Below, piece after piece: positions 10,401 through 21,866 of a DNA stretch of 64,000 bases. Position 1 is the stretch's first letter; each line of letters opens with the position of its first letter. The stretch is taken from positions 1-64,000 of the forward strand of contig JAZNXU010000036.1 of the NCBI GenBank assembly GCA_045594065.1. The letters run 5' to 3'. A program made the translations under genes and the position numbers. The DNA is from SIG565 sp045594065 (GTDB lineage Bacteria > Bacillota > Clostridia > Oscillospirales > Acutalibacteraceae). The notes under the pieces were generated by a model, which was not told the DNA's origin, did no database searches, and was given only the letters and a program-made list of their open reading frames with translations.

Positions 10401-11070
10401 ACTCAGGGCGGTTGCCCGATGAACGGAATGCACCTAAAATCTCAAGACGCTTGGAGATGCGTATGCGCTTCTGACCGGTTGCAGTTTCAAGCTCTGATCG
10501 TAATTCATCACAGGCTTTATCGAGGTCAATCTCTTGCAAAAGCTCTTTAATGGCTTCCGCACCCATACCTGCTTTAAAGTCGTCTTCATATTTTTCGCGC
10601 ATATCGCGATACTGCTTCTCGGTTAAAAGTTGCTTTTTCTCGAGCGGAGTTGAGCCCGGATCGATAACGATATACTGTGAAAAATATAATACCTGTTCAA
10701 GTGCTTTCGGAGAAACATCAAGCACAAGGCCCATTCTGGACGGGATAGTTTTAAAATACCAAATGTGAGATACGGGGGCTGCAAGTTCAATACAGCCCAT
10801 ACGCTCTCTTCTTACTTTAGAACGAGTTACCTCTACGCCGCAGCGCTCACATACTTTACCTTTATAGCGAATTCTTTTGTACTTACCACAGTGACATTCC
10901 CAGTCCTTGGTAGGTCCAAAGATTTTTTCGCAGAAAAGTCCGCCGGGCTCGGGTTTTAAAGTTCTGTAGTTAATAGTTTCCGGCTTTGTAACCTCGCCGT
11001 ATGACCAACTTCTGATTTGTTCAGGAGATGCCAGGCCAATTTTAATTGATTCGAATTCGATACCTTCCAT
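7471..11070 (-). CDS. rpoC: RNA polymerase beta' subunit
   Basis: 1199-aa catalytic subunit. The N-terminal zinc ribbon CHCGKYKRIRYKGKVCERCG is followed by the bridge to the active centre YNADFDGDQMAVHVPLS (three Mg-binding aspartates, near residue 450) and the second zinc site CHAHHGVCRKCYG with CGTVEG earlier. The C-terminal PAGTGMRVRELNRAVKN is intact. Length is normal for Firmicutes, without the large insertions of proteobacteria. AAAGGAGG precedes the ATG. It lies 14 bp after rpoB and is clearly cotranscribed. Confidence 0.98.
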   Translation of the reverse strand: MEGIEFESIKIGLASPEQIRSWSYGEVTKPETINYRTLKPEPGGLFCEKIFGPTKDWECHCGKYKRIRYKGKVCERCGVEVTRSKVRRERMGCIELAAPVSHIWYFKTIPSRMGLVLDVSPKALEQVLYFSQYIVIDPGSTPLEKKQLLTEKQYRDMREKYEDDFKAGMGAEAIKELLQEIDLDKACDELRSELETATGQKRIRISKRLEILGAFRSSGNRPEWMIMDVLPVISPDLRPMVQLDGGRFATSDLNDLYRRVINRNNRLKRLLELGAPDIIVRNEKRMLQEAVDALIDNGRRGKPVTGPNNRALKSLSDMLKGKQGRFRQNLLGKRVDYSGRSVIVVGPELKMYQCGLPKEMALELFKPFVMKRLVETKAAVNIKSARKMVDRASSEIWDALETVIKEHPVLLNRAPTLHRLGIQAFEPVLVEGKALKLHPLVCTAYNADFDGDQMAVHVPLSAEAQAEARFLMLAANNLLKPSDGKPVAVPTQDMVLGSYYLTLVKAEEAGTNKVFRDKNEAIMAYNDGVIGLHAPIRVRFQKDGKSQLVWCTVGFLIFNESIPQDLGFVNREDENHAFDLEWCFKLRDESKNFVESNDDIIQNKVGKKQLGKIIDHCITKHGTSRSAIVLDNVKATGFKFSTKGAVTVAVVDAVIPEMKKEIIAEAEHQIDNVTKKYKRGLISNDERSELVIKIWNQATEDVADALKGNLDEFNPIFMMADSGARGSMSQIRQLAGMRGLIANTAGKVIEVPIRANYREGLNVLEYFISSRGARKGLADTALRTADSGYLTRRLVDVSQDVIICDDDCGTVEGLEVSAIKDGNHVLETLEERLVGRFLLNDFVDPSTGEILVTNDHMMTEEEANTIVATGIQTVTIRSILTCHAHHGVCRKCYGSNLATGKPVTKGEAVGIVAAQSIGEPGTQLTMRTFHTGGIASTEDITQGLPRVEELFEARRPKHCGVIAKISGEIRIAEEKKSNVIIITNPETLEEEKIIIPYGVRSLVQTGDVVTAGDLLIPGAKYPQDILEAQGPQAVQEYIIAEIQNAYRTQGVDINDKHIEVIVRQMMKKLLITDPGSTQLLLNTMYELPEVDAANREIEERIAAGEENLKKAEYKATLLGITKASLATGSFLSAASFQETTRVLTDAAIKGKVDPLFGLKENVIIGNLVPAGTGMRVRELNRAVKNDFIAENAEFPVTEE

Positions 11071-11084
11071 TTGCCTTTCCTCCT

Positions 11085-14801
<3,717 letters not shown>

Positions 14802-14946
14802 AGGTTAATAATCACTCCTCTAATTTTTGCAAGGGGTCCGCCCTGCAATTAAACATTTCCGACGGTATATTATGACCTAAAATAACCCACATTCAACCAC
14901 AAATGGATAAAATAGGTGCATATTATCCCATCATCGATATTTTAGT

Positions 14947-14975
14947 ATTATATTCCAAGTTCCGCAAATAGTCAA
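14947..14975 (-). promoter_or_regulatory. Consensus sigma-A promoter of rpoB-rpoC
   Basis: Minus strand TTGACT, 17-bp spacer, TATAAT, giving a 5' leader of about 140 nt before rpoB. The 205-bp gap 14802-15007 holds this promoter, the leader and the terminator of the upstream unit. Confidence 0.85.
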
Positions 14976-14995
14976 GCCCTTTTTTCAAAAAAAAG

Positions 14996-15025
14996 AAAAA
15001 ACAGACTCTAAAAGTCTGTTTTTTC
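14996..15025 (-). terminator. Intrinsic terminator overlapping the acyl-carrier transferase stop
   Basis: Stem AAAAAACAGACT/AGTCTGTTTTTT followed by a long T-run on the minus strand. The stop codon of the upstream gene lies in the loop. It isolates the rpoB promoter from read-through. Confidence 0.85.
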
Positions 15026-15586
15026 GCTAAAACACGCCGAAATTACATAATTTTCATAGCATTCCGTATGCAATTTTAAGTTTTTATAATAAAACCCATC
15101 GCAGGTAATATTAATATTAATTTCTGATAAGTCTTTAATCCCTGTCCCCTTTTCCTTTACTACGGCTTCTTTTAATGTCCACAAGGTGAAAAATCGTTTA
15201 TTCGAGTCAGATTTTAAAATATATGAGCGTTCGGAGTCGGAAAAGAATCGGTACAAAACTGAGGAATTAAAATCCCGTATTTTTTCAATATCGACACCGA
15301 TAGGATTTCGGGATATTGCTACCGCTACATAATCCTCACAATGAGAAATGCTAAAATACGGTCCGTCCGGCAAATAAGGTTTACCTAAATCAGTATAGCA
15401 AATATCGGGATTAATAATGCCAAATTCTTCCTCTAATAATTCAAGTAAAAGGCAGTACGCCGCAAGTGACTGCCTTTTAGCTTGTGCGTTAGCTTTATTT
15501 TGAACACGTGTTTCGATTTTTTGAGGAAGAAGTCTCGAAAGCTCAGAAGCAGAAAAATCGCTTAAAGATTTAACCTTTAAAAGCAT
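15008..15586 (-). CDS. 4'-phosphopantetheinyl transferase superfamily protein (Sfp/AcpT type)
   Basis: 192 aa. The enzyme class moves the phosphopantetheine arm of CoA onto a serine of carrier proteins. The motifs are clear: KPYLPDGPYFSISHCEDYVAVAIS, the Mg-binding GVDIEKIRDF (about 97-106), FFSDSERSYI, and WTLKEAVVKEKGTGI (about 150-164). Most similar in layout to Sfp/HetI-like proteins but short. The target is unknown: no NRPS/PKS genes are nearby, and whether it serves acyl carrier protein is inferred. It follows the FKBP lipoprotein gene by two bases, so it is the last gene of the prmA-prfB-FKBP operon. Confidence 0.9.
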   Translation of the reverse strand: MLLKVKSLSDFSASELSRLLPQKIETRVQNKANAQAKRQSLAAYCLLLELLEEEFGIINPDICYTDLGKPYLPDGPYFSISHCEDYVAVAISRNPIGVDIEKIRDFNSSVLYRFFSDSERSYILKSDSNKRFFTLWTLKEAVVKEKGTGIKDLSEININITCDGFYYKNLKLHTECYENYVISACFSEKTDF

Positions 15587-15588
15587 AA

Positions 15589-16545
15589 TTATTTAATAGT
15601 AACAATACCTTTAAGATAGTTAAGCACTATACGCTGTACGGTTTCAACCTCAATAGCTCTTTGACCAATGCTCTTCTTTATCTGTTCAGAATCAATAAGG
15701 TTGTTGTAGCTGGTAACATAGTTTGATACCGTTGTATTCAATTCCGCATCAGAAATTGAAAGTTCTGCATCATCAAGAATTGCATAAAAAACCATTTCGG
15801 TTTTCATTTCTTGTTGTAACTGTTCCTTAAAACTATCCGTTGTATAATTCTGCTGCAATGCACCTAATATCTGGCTATTGTACAATTCGTCGTAGTAAGC
15901 CTCATCATCTTCTGAATTTTTAATAATAGTAGAATTCGAAATGATATAGTTGGCAATATAACTTTCAATAGCGGTATTTTGAAGCTGAGATAAAAATTCA
16001 TCGGAAGAAGTGAATCCGAATTGAGCAGCAAGGCTGTTATCTATTTGCGGAAGTTTTTGAACATAATTAACCGTAACTGTAAATACAGCAGGCTTTCCGG
16101 AAAGGTCGGGATTGTTTGGATAAGGATTCGGGAAGGTAACATTAATATCGAATGTAGTTCCAATTTCTTTACCAATAAGTTGTTCCTCAAAACCTGCAAT
16201 AAATTGACCGGAGCCGATAGTTAAAGTACTACCCTTATCGGAGCCACCCTCGAATTCTATACCATCGATTTTACCAACATAATCAATATTTGCAATATCA
16301 CCATTAACGATTGTTCCAGTAGTAACCTGCTGATACAAACCATAGGTAGAAACAATATTTGTAAAAATATTATTATAAATCTCAGTAAATTCAGCAGAAC
16401 TCTTATCAACTACAATACTCTTATAGTCAGCAAGGGTAATATGCTTTTCTAAATTTACATTAAATGCCTCTCTCTTATTACCACATCCTGTAAGTGCCAC
16501 TGCAATTAAGCAAATGGCAAGCGCTAAAGAAATAATCCTTTTCAT
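15589..16545 (-). CDS. Secreted FKBP-type peptidyl-prolyl isomerase lipoprotein, trigger-factor-like
   Basis: 318 aa with a lipoprotein signal (charged start, hydrophobic stretch, LTGC with the lipidated Cys at 21). An FKBP domain (about 85-180) contains VGKIDGIEFEGGSDKG and LTIGSGQFIAGFEEQLIG, almost the same as the FKBP core of the tig gene in this window. The remaining 130 residues are helical and trigger-factor/SurA-like. The ribosome-binding N-domain of trigger factor is missing. The likely job is folding of secreted proteins outside the membrane, comparable to PrsA but of different ancestry; this is inference. GGAGATTATTT precedes the ATG. Confidence 0.85.
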   Translation of the reverse strand: MKRIISLALAICLIAVALTGCGNKREAFNVNLEKHITLADYKSIVVDKSSAEFTEIYNNIFTNIVSTYGLYQQVTTGTIVNGDIANIDYVGKIDGIEFEGGSDKGSTLTIGSGQFIAGFEEQLIGKEIGTTFDINVTFPNPYPNNPDLSGKPAVFTVTVNYVQKLPQIDNSLAAQFGFTSSDEFLSQLQNTAIESYIANYIISNSTIIKNSEDDEAYYDELYNSQILGALQQNYTTDSFKEQLQQEMKTEMVFYAILDDAELSISDAELNTTVSNYVTSYNNLIDSEQIKKSIGQRAIEVETVQRIVLNYLKGIVTIK

Positions 16546-16563
16546 AAATAATCTCCTTAAAAT

Positions 16564-17682
16564 TTATTTACTAATCTGTCCGAGTGAAACAGATTTTAAA
16601 TACGCATTAATAAATCCGTCAAGGTCGCCGTCCATAACGGCAGAAACATTACCTGACTCAAAGCCGGTGCGATGGTCTTTAACTAGTGTGTAAGGCATAA
16701 ACACATACGAGCGTATTTGTGAGCCCCAAGCAATTTCTTTTTGAACGCCTTTAATATCCTCAATTTTATCGAGGTGCTCGCGCTCCTTAATTTCTATAAG
16801 CTTAGATTTAAGCATCTTCATTGCAACTTCTCGGTTTTGATGCTGACTGCGTTCGTTCTGGCAAGCAACAACAATTCCGGTAGGTATATGTGTTATGCGA
16901 ATTGCAGATTCTGTTTTATTAACATGCTGACCGCCTGCACCGCCTGAACGGTAGGTGTCAACCTTTAAGTCTTCATCACGAATTTCTACGGCAGTATCTT
17001 CGGTGATTTCGGGCATAACCTCTATTGAAGCAAATGAAGTATGGCGCCTGCCCGAGGAATCAAACGGTGAAATTCTAACCAATCGGTGAACTCCCGATTC
17101 GCTCTTCATATACCCATAAGCATTAGTCCCCTCGATAAGAAGCACAGCACTTTTAAGCCCTGCTTCTTCGCCGTCGAGAAAATCTATCAATTTAACCTTA
17201 AAATTATGTCGCTCAGCCCAATGCGTATACATACGCACAAGCATCTCATTCCAATCCTGAGCCTCAGTGCCGCCTGCGCCCGCGTGGAATGTCAATATCG
17301 CATTATTAGCATCATATTCACCGCTGAGCAATGTTTCTAGTTTCTGAGTGTCAAGGTTACTTTCAAACGAAGCAATAAGTTCTAAAACCTCATCAAGCAG
17401 ACTGAGATCTTCTGCTTCGTCGGCAAGCTCGATAAGTGTAAGAGCATCATTATATGACGCTACCAAATCATCATACGCTTTGCGCTTAGCTTTGAAACGG
17501 CTAATTTGCTGTAAAACATTTTGAGAATTATCAAGGTCATCCCAAAATCCGTCTTTGGCAGACTCGGCTTCTAAAGAGTTTATATCAGCAACTAGCTTAT
17601 CATAGCCGATGGCATCTTTAAGCTCTTTGAGTTCAGGACCGTATCCCCAAAGGTTTAACCTTTGTTCTTCAAATTCAAGCAT
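16564..17682 (-). CDS. prfB: Peptide chain release factor 2
   Basis: 372-aa class-I release factor recognising UGA/UAA. The codon-recognition SPF tripeptide is in RISPFDSSGRRH and the catalytic GGQ in YRSGGAGGQHVNKTES. The reading frame is continuous through the position where most prfB genes carry an in-frame UGA and programmed +1 frameshift (here LKELKDAIGYDKL), so autoregulation by frameshifting is absent. An adjacent TTG at 17685 is possible, but the ATG at 17682 has better spacing (7) from AAAAGGAG. Confidence 0.95.
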   Translation of the reverse strand: MLEFEEQRLNLWGYGPELKELKDAIGYDKLVADINSLEAESAKDGFWDDLDNSQNVLQQISRFKAKRKAYDDLVASYNDALTLIELADEAEDLSLLDEVLELIASFESNLDTQKLETLLSGEYDANNAILTFHAGAGGTEAQDWNEMLVRMYTHWAERHNFKVKLIDFLDGEEAGLKSAVLLIEGTNAYGYMKSESGVHRLVRISPFDSSGRRHTSFASIEVMPEITEDTAVEIRDEDLKVDTYRSGGAGGQHVNKTESAIRITHIPTGIVVACQNERSQHQNREVAMKMLKSKLIEIKEREHLDKIEDIKGVQKEIAWGSQIRSYVFMPYTLVKDHRTGFESGNVSAVMDGDLDGFINAYLKSVSLGQISK

Positions 17683-17695
17683 CAATTATCTCCTT

Positions 17696-18610
17696 TTAAA
17701 ATTTCAAAGCAAAGGCATACCAATTATCCTTTTTAAGCTCGTCAAGAATTGTAAGACCTGCCTTACTGAATGCAGCGCGGACCTCGTCTGCGCGAATATC
17801 AATTATACCTGATGTAATATATATGGCATCATTGCTCATATAGTTGCTAATATCAGCAGTAAGCTTGATTATAATATCCGCAACAATATTAGCACACACA
17901 ATATTATATTTACCGCTTACCTTGTCAGCCAGATCTCCCACAATATACTCAGTACAGTTTGCAACATTATTGATTTGTGCGTTCTCTTTAGCCACCTTAA
18001 CTGATGTCGGGTCAATATCTACACCAACACCACTCTCGGCGCCTAGTAAACAAGCGGCAATACTTAGTATTCCGCTTCCACAGCCAATGTCAAGAACGCG
18101 ATCAGCTAGTTTAGTATATTTTTCAAGCAGTTCTAGACAAAGAGAGGTTGTAGCGTGAGTACCCGTGCCGAAAGCGGCGCCGGGGTCTATTTTTAAAATT
18201 GCCTTTTCCGAATTTTCATACTCCTCCCAGCTCGGGCAAATCACGAGCCTTTCGCCTATCTCTGTAACCTTAAAATACTTTTTCCAGTTATCCGCCCAAT
18301 CGGAGTCCTTAATTGCCGACTTATCTATAGAGTATTCTATACCCGCATTATTAAGCGCCGACTCTAAATAATCTAATGCTTCAGAAATATTATCCTCTTC
18401 GGAAAAATAAAGGTGAATAATAGAAATATTTCTATTTTTGTTTAAAAGGTCCTCATCAATTAAATCTATGTGAGCAATTTCTTGAGCTCCCTGCTCTAAA
18501 TCCGAATAATCCTCAACATAAATGCCTGAACGCAAGGTCATATTACATATATCCGAGGCAACCTCGGTAAATTCGTTATTAACTGTTATGGACAGCTCGG
18601 TCCAATTCAT
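17696..18610 (-). CDS. prmA: Ribosomal protein L11 methyltransferase
   Basis: 304-aa SAM-dependent enzyme that trimethylates L11. It shows the PrmA N-domain start MNWTELSITV and the typical GAAFGTGTHATTSLCLELLEKY, VLDIGCGSGILSIAACLLGA (SAM motif I) and NIVCANIVADIIIKL (NPPY-like position). An upstream frame extension to 18691 is not used: AAAGGTGATTTT lies directly before the ATG at 18610. It heads the operon prmA-prfB-FKBP lipoprotein-Sfp and is divergent from degV. Confidence 0.93.
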   Translation of the reverse strand: MNWTELSITVNNEFTEVASDICNMTLRSGIYVEDYSDLEQGAQEIAHIDLIDEDLLNKNRNISIIHLYFSEEDNISEALDYLESALNNAGIEYSIDKSAIKDSDWADNWKKYFKVTEIGERLVICPSWEEYENSEKAILKIDPGAAFGTGTHATTSLCLELLEKYTKLADRVLDIGCGSGILSIAACLLGAESGVGVDIDPTSVKVAKENAQINNVANCTEYIVGDLADKVSGKYNIVCANIVADIIIKLTADISNYMSNDAIYITSGIIDIRADEVRAAFSKAGLTILDELKKDNWYAFALKF

Positions 18611-18662
18611 AAAATCACCTTTAAATATAATAACATATAATTGTAAAAAATCAAACATATTT

Positions 18663-18691
18663 ATTGTATTATATATTAAAGATTTTGTCAA
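18663..18691 (-). promoter_or_regulatory. Sigma-A promoter of prmA operon
   Basis: Minus strand TTGACA, 17-bp spacer, TACAAT, about 50 bp before the prmA start and back to back with the degV promoter. Confidence 0.75.
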
Positions 18692-18704
18692 ATAAAATAA
18701 ATTG

Positions 18705-18733
18705 TTGTTATATTTAAGATTTTATGTTATAAT
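18705..18733 (+). promoter_or_regulatory. Sigma-A promoter of degV
   Basis: TTGTTA, 17-bp spacer, TATAAT, about 30 bp upstream of the degV start. Confidence 0.75.
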
Positions 18734-18762
18734 TAATTCACTATTTAAATGGAGGTTTAACT

Positions 18763-19626
18763 ATGAGCGTTAAAAAGGTTATCATTACATCAGATAGTAC
18801 AACAGACCTAAACAAAGAATTAATCGAGAGATATAATATTGGTATTCTCCCATTAAATGTTACTTTGGGCGACAAAACCTATACCGACGGTGTAGATATT
18901 GACGCCGATTTTATCTATGATTATCACTCAAAAACAGGTGAACTACCCAAAACTTCGGCAATCAATATCCCAACTGCAGCCGATTTTTATGAACAGTACA
19001 CAAAAGAGGGTTATGCTGTTATTCACTTTACAATCAGTTCAGAAATGTCCTCTACATATCAAAACTGCTGCTTAGCTGCAGAAGAATTTGAGGATGTTTA
19101 TGTGGTCGATACTAAAAACCTTTCTACCGGTGGCGGACTTTTAGTTGTTGCTGCTGCCGAAATGGCAGCAAACGGTATGGAAGCTAAGGATATTGCTCAG
19201 GCGGTTATGAAACTTGTTCCTTGTGTTGATGCTTCTTTTGTTATCGACAGTCTTGAATATCTTCACAAAGGCGGCAGATGCTCTGCCCTTGCGGCACTTG
19301 GTGCCAACCTTTTAAAATTAAAGCCCTGCATTACCGTTAAAAACGGCAAAATGGGTGTTGATAAAAAATACCGTGGTAAATATTCAGAGGTTCTTAAGGA
19401 ATATGCTGCTGAGCGCCTTGCAAATTCTGATGACATAGACCTTGACAGAGTATTTGTTACCCATGCCGGTTGTGATGAAGAAATTATCAACTCGGTAGTT
19501 GATGTAGTTAAAAATACACTCCCCTTTAAGGAAGTTCATATCACCCGTGCCGGTTGCACTATTTCTTCACATTGCGGTAGAAACACCTTAGGTGTTCTCT
19601 TTGTAAGAAAGTCACCTATTGCTTAA
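18763..19626 (+). CDS. DegV family fatty-acid-binding protein
   Basis: 287 aa. The DegV/FakB fold is marked by ITSDSTTDLNKELIERY at the start, LPKTSAINIPTAADFYEQY, HFTISSEMSSTYQN, and SLEYLHKGGRCSALAALGANLL. In Firmicutes these proteins present fatty acids to the FakA kinase, but no fakA partner is in the window and the ligand cannot be read from sequence. TGGAGGTTTAACT precedes the ATG. The gene is monocistronic with its own promoter and a downstream terminator, and a highly pairable stretch follows its stop. Confidence 0.9.
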   Translation: MSVKKVIITSDSTTDLNKELIERYNIGILPLNVTLGDKTYTDGVDIDADFIYDYHSKTGELPKTSAINIPTAADFYEQYTKEGYAVIHFTISSEMSSTYQNCCLAAEEFEDVYVVDTKNLSTGGGLLVVAAAEMAANGMEAKDIAQAVMKLVPCVDASFVIDSLEYLHKGGRCSALAALGANLLKLKPCITVKNGKMGVDKKYRGKYSEVLKEYAAERLANSDDIDLDRVFVTHAGCDEEIINSVVDVVKNTLPFKEVHITRAGCTISSHCGRNTLGVLFVRKSPIA

Positions 19627-19637
19627 TTTCTCATATA

Positions 19638-19719
19638 ATAATGCAGGGGCAACGATAAGGATATCCTGCATTATCGGCGATAGCCATGGTCTATCCACAG
19701 ACTACCGATATTAAGCCCC
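19638..19719 (+). ncRNA. Structured region of unknown function in the degV 3' part
   Basis: Several strong pairings exclude one another: ATAATGCAGG (19638-19647) with CCTGCATTAT (19665-19674), 10 bp perfect; GGGGC (19646-19650) with GCCCC (19715-19719); CGATAA (19653-19658) with TTATCG (19671-19676); TATCGG (19672-19677) with CCGATA (19705-19710), enclosing GATAG/CTATC. A terminator follows at 19730. No family was recognised; it could be a 3'UTR element, a small RNA or a decayed repeat. Confidence 0.35.
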
Positions 19720-19729
19720 ATAATATATA

Positions 19730-19753
19730 AAAGCCGTCTTTTTAAGGCGGCTT
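19730..19753 (+). terminator. Intrinsic terminator of degV
   Basis: Stem AAGCCGTC/GGCGGCTT (one G-T pair), loop TTTTTAA, then TCTTTTAT. Confidence 0.75.
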
Positions 19754-19765
19754 TCTTTTATAAAA

Positions 19766-19796
19766 AAGTCCCCACTCTACAAAAATAAAGCGGGGA
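19766..19796 (-). terminator. Intrinsic terminator of the DUF624 unit
   Basis: Minus strand CTCCCCGC...GTGGGGAC followed by TTTTTT, 30 bp after the stop of the membrane protein gene. Confidence 0.6.
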
Positions 19797-19827
19797 GTAA
19801 ATTTAAAATAGAATTGCTTATTTCTAG

Positions 19828-20601
19828 TTAATCCTCTAAAATTCCCATACTTCTGCGAAGTTCAATGTCCTCGTCGGGATGCTCAGTATAGTAAGGAATT
19901 ATCATATACTTTTTAATATTCTCAAAAATGTTGAATTGAATCAATAAAAATTGGAAGCCCGGAAGAGCAAATACGGCAATTAAGGTAGCCACCAATGCGA
20001 TAATATTTACATTGATAAGGAACAATCCCACAATTGCGGCATAAAGCACGGCGAGTAAAAGAATAACCAAGAAGTTTCTTTTAAGGCCGATAAGTGCAAA
20101 CTTGAAGCTATTAACATAAATCTGTTTCAATTTCAACTTAAAGGTTATCATAATTGTCCACATATAAAATTGCATCATAACAAACAATAGCAGTACAGTT
20201 ACAACAACTGCAAGACCGAAAAGCATCATAGCGCCTGATGTCGCGTTATAAAAGAAAAAGAGATCACCGACAAGTATTAATAAAATTATTATATTTATAA
20301 TTCCCGCCGGAAGCGCTTGCTTCCAATTTTTCTTAACAGTATCGAAAAAGTCGCTCGTACCGAACGAATGCCTATCAAGCGCAATATTTCGGGTAACATT
20401 TGTAAAGCCCGCCGCCGCGAGGCCGGAGGTCACAATCGGTATGGATAAAATAAGAAACCAGACTGATGATATTGTCAGCTTCCAAAAATTTTTAAAATAA
20501 AGCTCAAAGAATACAATAAAGCCTTTCTTAGCGGGCGCGTCTTTTTCAACACCCGGTCCCTCTTTATCATAATTAAAAAATCCGCCAAATAATCCTGCCA
20601 T
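19828..20601 (-). CDS. DUF624/YesL-like membrane protein
   Basis: 257 aa. A 30-residue hydrophilic start (MAGLFGGFFNYDKEGPG) is followed by about five membrane segments. The pattern MAGLFGGFFNY...PGV, FFELYFKNFWKLTISSVWFLILSIPIVT and GLAAAGFTNVTRNIA is that of YesL-type DUF624 proteins. These often sit next to carbohydrate uptake genes, but no transporter is adjacent here. Function unknown. It lies 8 bp after the next membrane protein gene and is presumably cotranscribed with it. Confidence 0.75.
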   Translation of the reverse strand: MAGLFGGFFNYDKEGPGVEKDAPAKKGFIVFFELYFKNFWKLTISSVWFLILSIPIVTSGLAAAGFTNVTRNIALDRHSFGTSDFFDTVKKNWKQALPAGIINIIILLILVGDLFFFYNATSGAMMLFGLAVVVTVLLLFVMMQFYMWTIMITFKLKLKQIYVNSFKFALIGLKRNFLVILLLAVLYAAIVGLFLINVNIIALVATLIAVFALPGFQFLLIQFNIFENIKKYMIIPYYTEHPDEDIELRRSMGILED

Positions 20602-20609
20602 TTCAATAC

Positions 20610-21341
20610 CTAAACCTTTTTCTTTTTATAAACAATACGCTCACTGATGCTAATGCGTTTTAATCCCAATGTATAAGCAATATGTGCAAACAGCGGCAAA
20701 ACAATAAATGTTAATGCGCCTAAGCCAACATTAAGCCACGGAATATTTGCGGCAGTTGATGTTGATTGACCGTAAAGTGCATTAATAAAAGTAAATAAAG
20801 GGAAATTTAAAAATCTGAAAACCGCATACCAAGTACCCGAAATTAAACCGCTCTTGGCAATAATGAAAATTAAATAACTAAAATATATCGGCATATTAGA
20901 AAGCAAGCCAATCTTTATACCACGAAATTTATCACTTTGACGATTACCCAATGCTATCAAATTTCTATCAGAATCACCTATTTTCCAAATAGTACCATAC
21001 ACAAAGGCAAATAATATAACAGCACCCGCGATTTGAGTAACACCATCTGTAACAAGCTTGGGAATGCCTGTAAGCTTTTTAGGTGTTTCAATCTTCATAA
21101 GCTCGTAACCCTGTGCTTCATACTCAGCGTATTTAGTATCCTCACCCTCGCTATAAGAATAACGGTAAAGCTCGCCCTGGTTTTCACCATTCTCAATATG
21201 ATAAACAGTGTAGCCAACACTCTCGTAGAAAATTCCACCGATAACAACCGTAATCGAAAGATATATAAAGAAAGTTATTAAAGCTGTAATAATATATCTG
21301 ATACTGCAGTTAATTCCAAGTTTCAGATTAGAAGTTTCCAA
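20610..21341 (-). CDS. Hypothetical multi-pass membrane protein
   Basis: About 243 aa, not recognised. A TTG start at 21341 follows AAAGGATG by about 7 bases; the open frame continues to 21392, but that would place the start inside a terminator hairpin. One membrane segment near the N-terminus (IIKYIITALITFFIYLSI-like) is followed by an extracytoplasmic-looking loop rich in Tyr/Glu (GENQGELYRYSYSEGEDTKY), then three to four more hydrophobic segments and a basic tail ending VYKKKKV. It is paired with the DUF624 protein. Confidence 0.6.
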   Translation of the reverse strand: METSNLKLGINCSIRYIITALITFFIYLSITVVIGGIFYESVGYTVYHIENGENQGELYRYSYSEGEDTKYAEYEAQGYELMKIETPKKLTGIPKLVTDGVTQIAGAVILFAFVYGTIWKIGDSDRNLIALGNRQSDKFRGIKIGLLSNMPIYFSYLIFIIAKSGLISGTWYAVFRFLNFPLFTFINALYGQSTSTAANIPWLNVGLGALTFIVLPLFAHIAYTLGLKRISISERIVYKKKKV

Positions 21342-21386
21342 AAAATCACATCCTTTATAAAGAATTATATAGTAGCAAAATAAAAA

Positions 21387-21415
21387 AAGCAAGTAATTCT
21401 TAAAATACTTGCTTT
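21387..21415 (-). terminator. Intrinsic terminator of the small tail-anchored gene
   Basis: Stem AAAGCAAGTA/TACTTGCTTT followed on the minus strand by TTTTTTTA; it also isolates the downstream membrane-protein pair. Confidence 0.75.
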
Positions 21416-21429
21416 TTGTTTACACTTAG

Positions 21430-21702
21430 TTAAAAAATCAAAAACAAAACCGCTGTAACCGCTATAAGGAGCATTACTCCCGAAAGTACAAACAGAAACT
21501 TTTTATTACTTAGCTTATTTTCCTTATAATCCAAATCGTATTCATCAAAAGAATAGTTTTGCATAATTATCTTTGCTTCTCGATTAAGCTCTTTATTATT
21601 TAGCATGGAATATTGAGGACGCACATACAGAACTATTTTTTCGAACACGTCATTACCTGTATCATTAATTTCAATAATTGATTTGTTGACTCCCTTTACC
21701 AA
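21430..21702 (-). CDS. Small tail-anchored membrane protein, unknown
   Basis: 90 aa. A hydrophilic N-terminal part with many Asn/Glu/Lys (residues 1-68) is followed by one C-terminal transmembrane helix (FLFVLSGVMLLIAVTAVLFLIF, to the end), so the bulk faces the cytoplasm. The start is TTG with GGTGG a few bases upstream, which is not strong. The gene stands alone with its own terminator. A possible promoter (TTAACT, 18 bp, TATTAT) lies at about 21745-21775. No family recognised; the small size leaves room for doubt. Confidence 0.55.
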   Translation of the reverse strand: MVKGVNKSIIEINDTGNDVFEKIVLYVRPQYSMLNNKELNREAKIIMQNYSFDEYDLDYKENKLSNKKFLFVLSGVMLLIAVTAVLFLIF

Positions 21703-21866
21703 AAAGCACCACCATACCTTTCAAAAGTATTTTTCACATCAACTTAAAATAATATTCAGGTTGACATAAAAAAGTTAATAAGTCGGTGGAAAAGTGGAAA
21801 AACCCTTTATTTAAAAGGAAAAAGTTATCAACATCGACAAATTATGCCGTTTTATGTAAAGTAAAA

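Noticed and set aside
21780..21850. Possible DnaA box (TTATCAACA) and origin-like AT-rich DNA
   Set aside because: Only one imperfect box and no dnaA/dnaN nearby.
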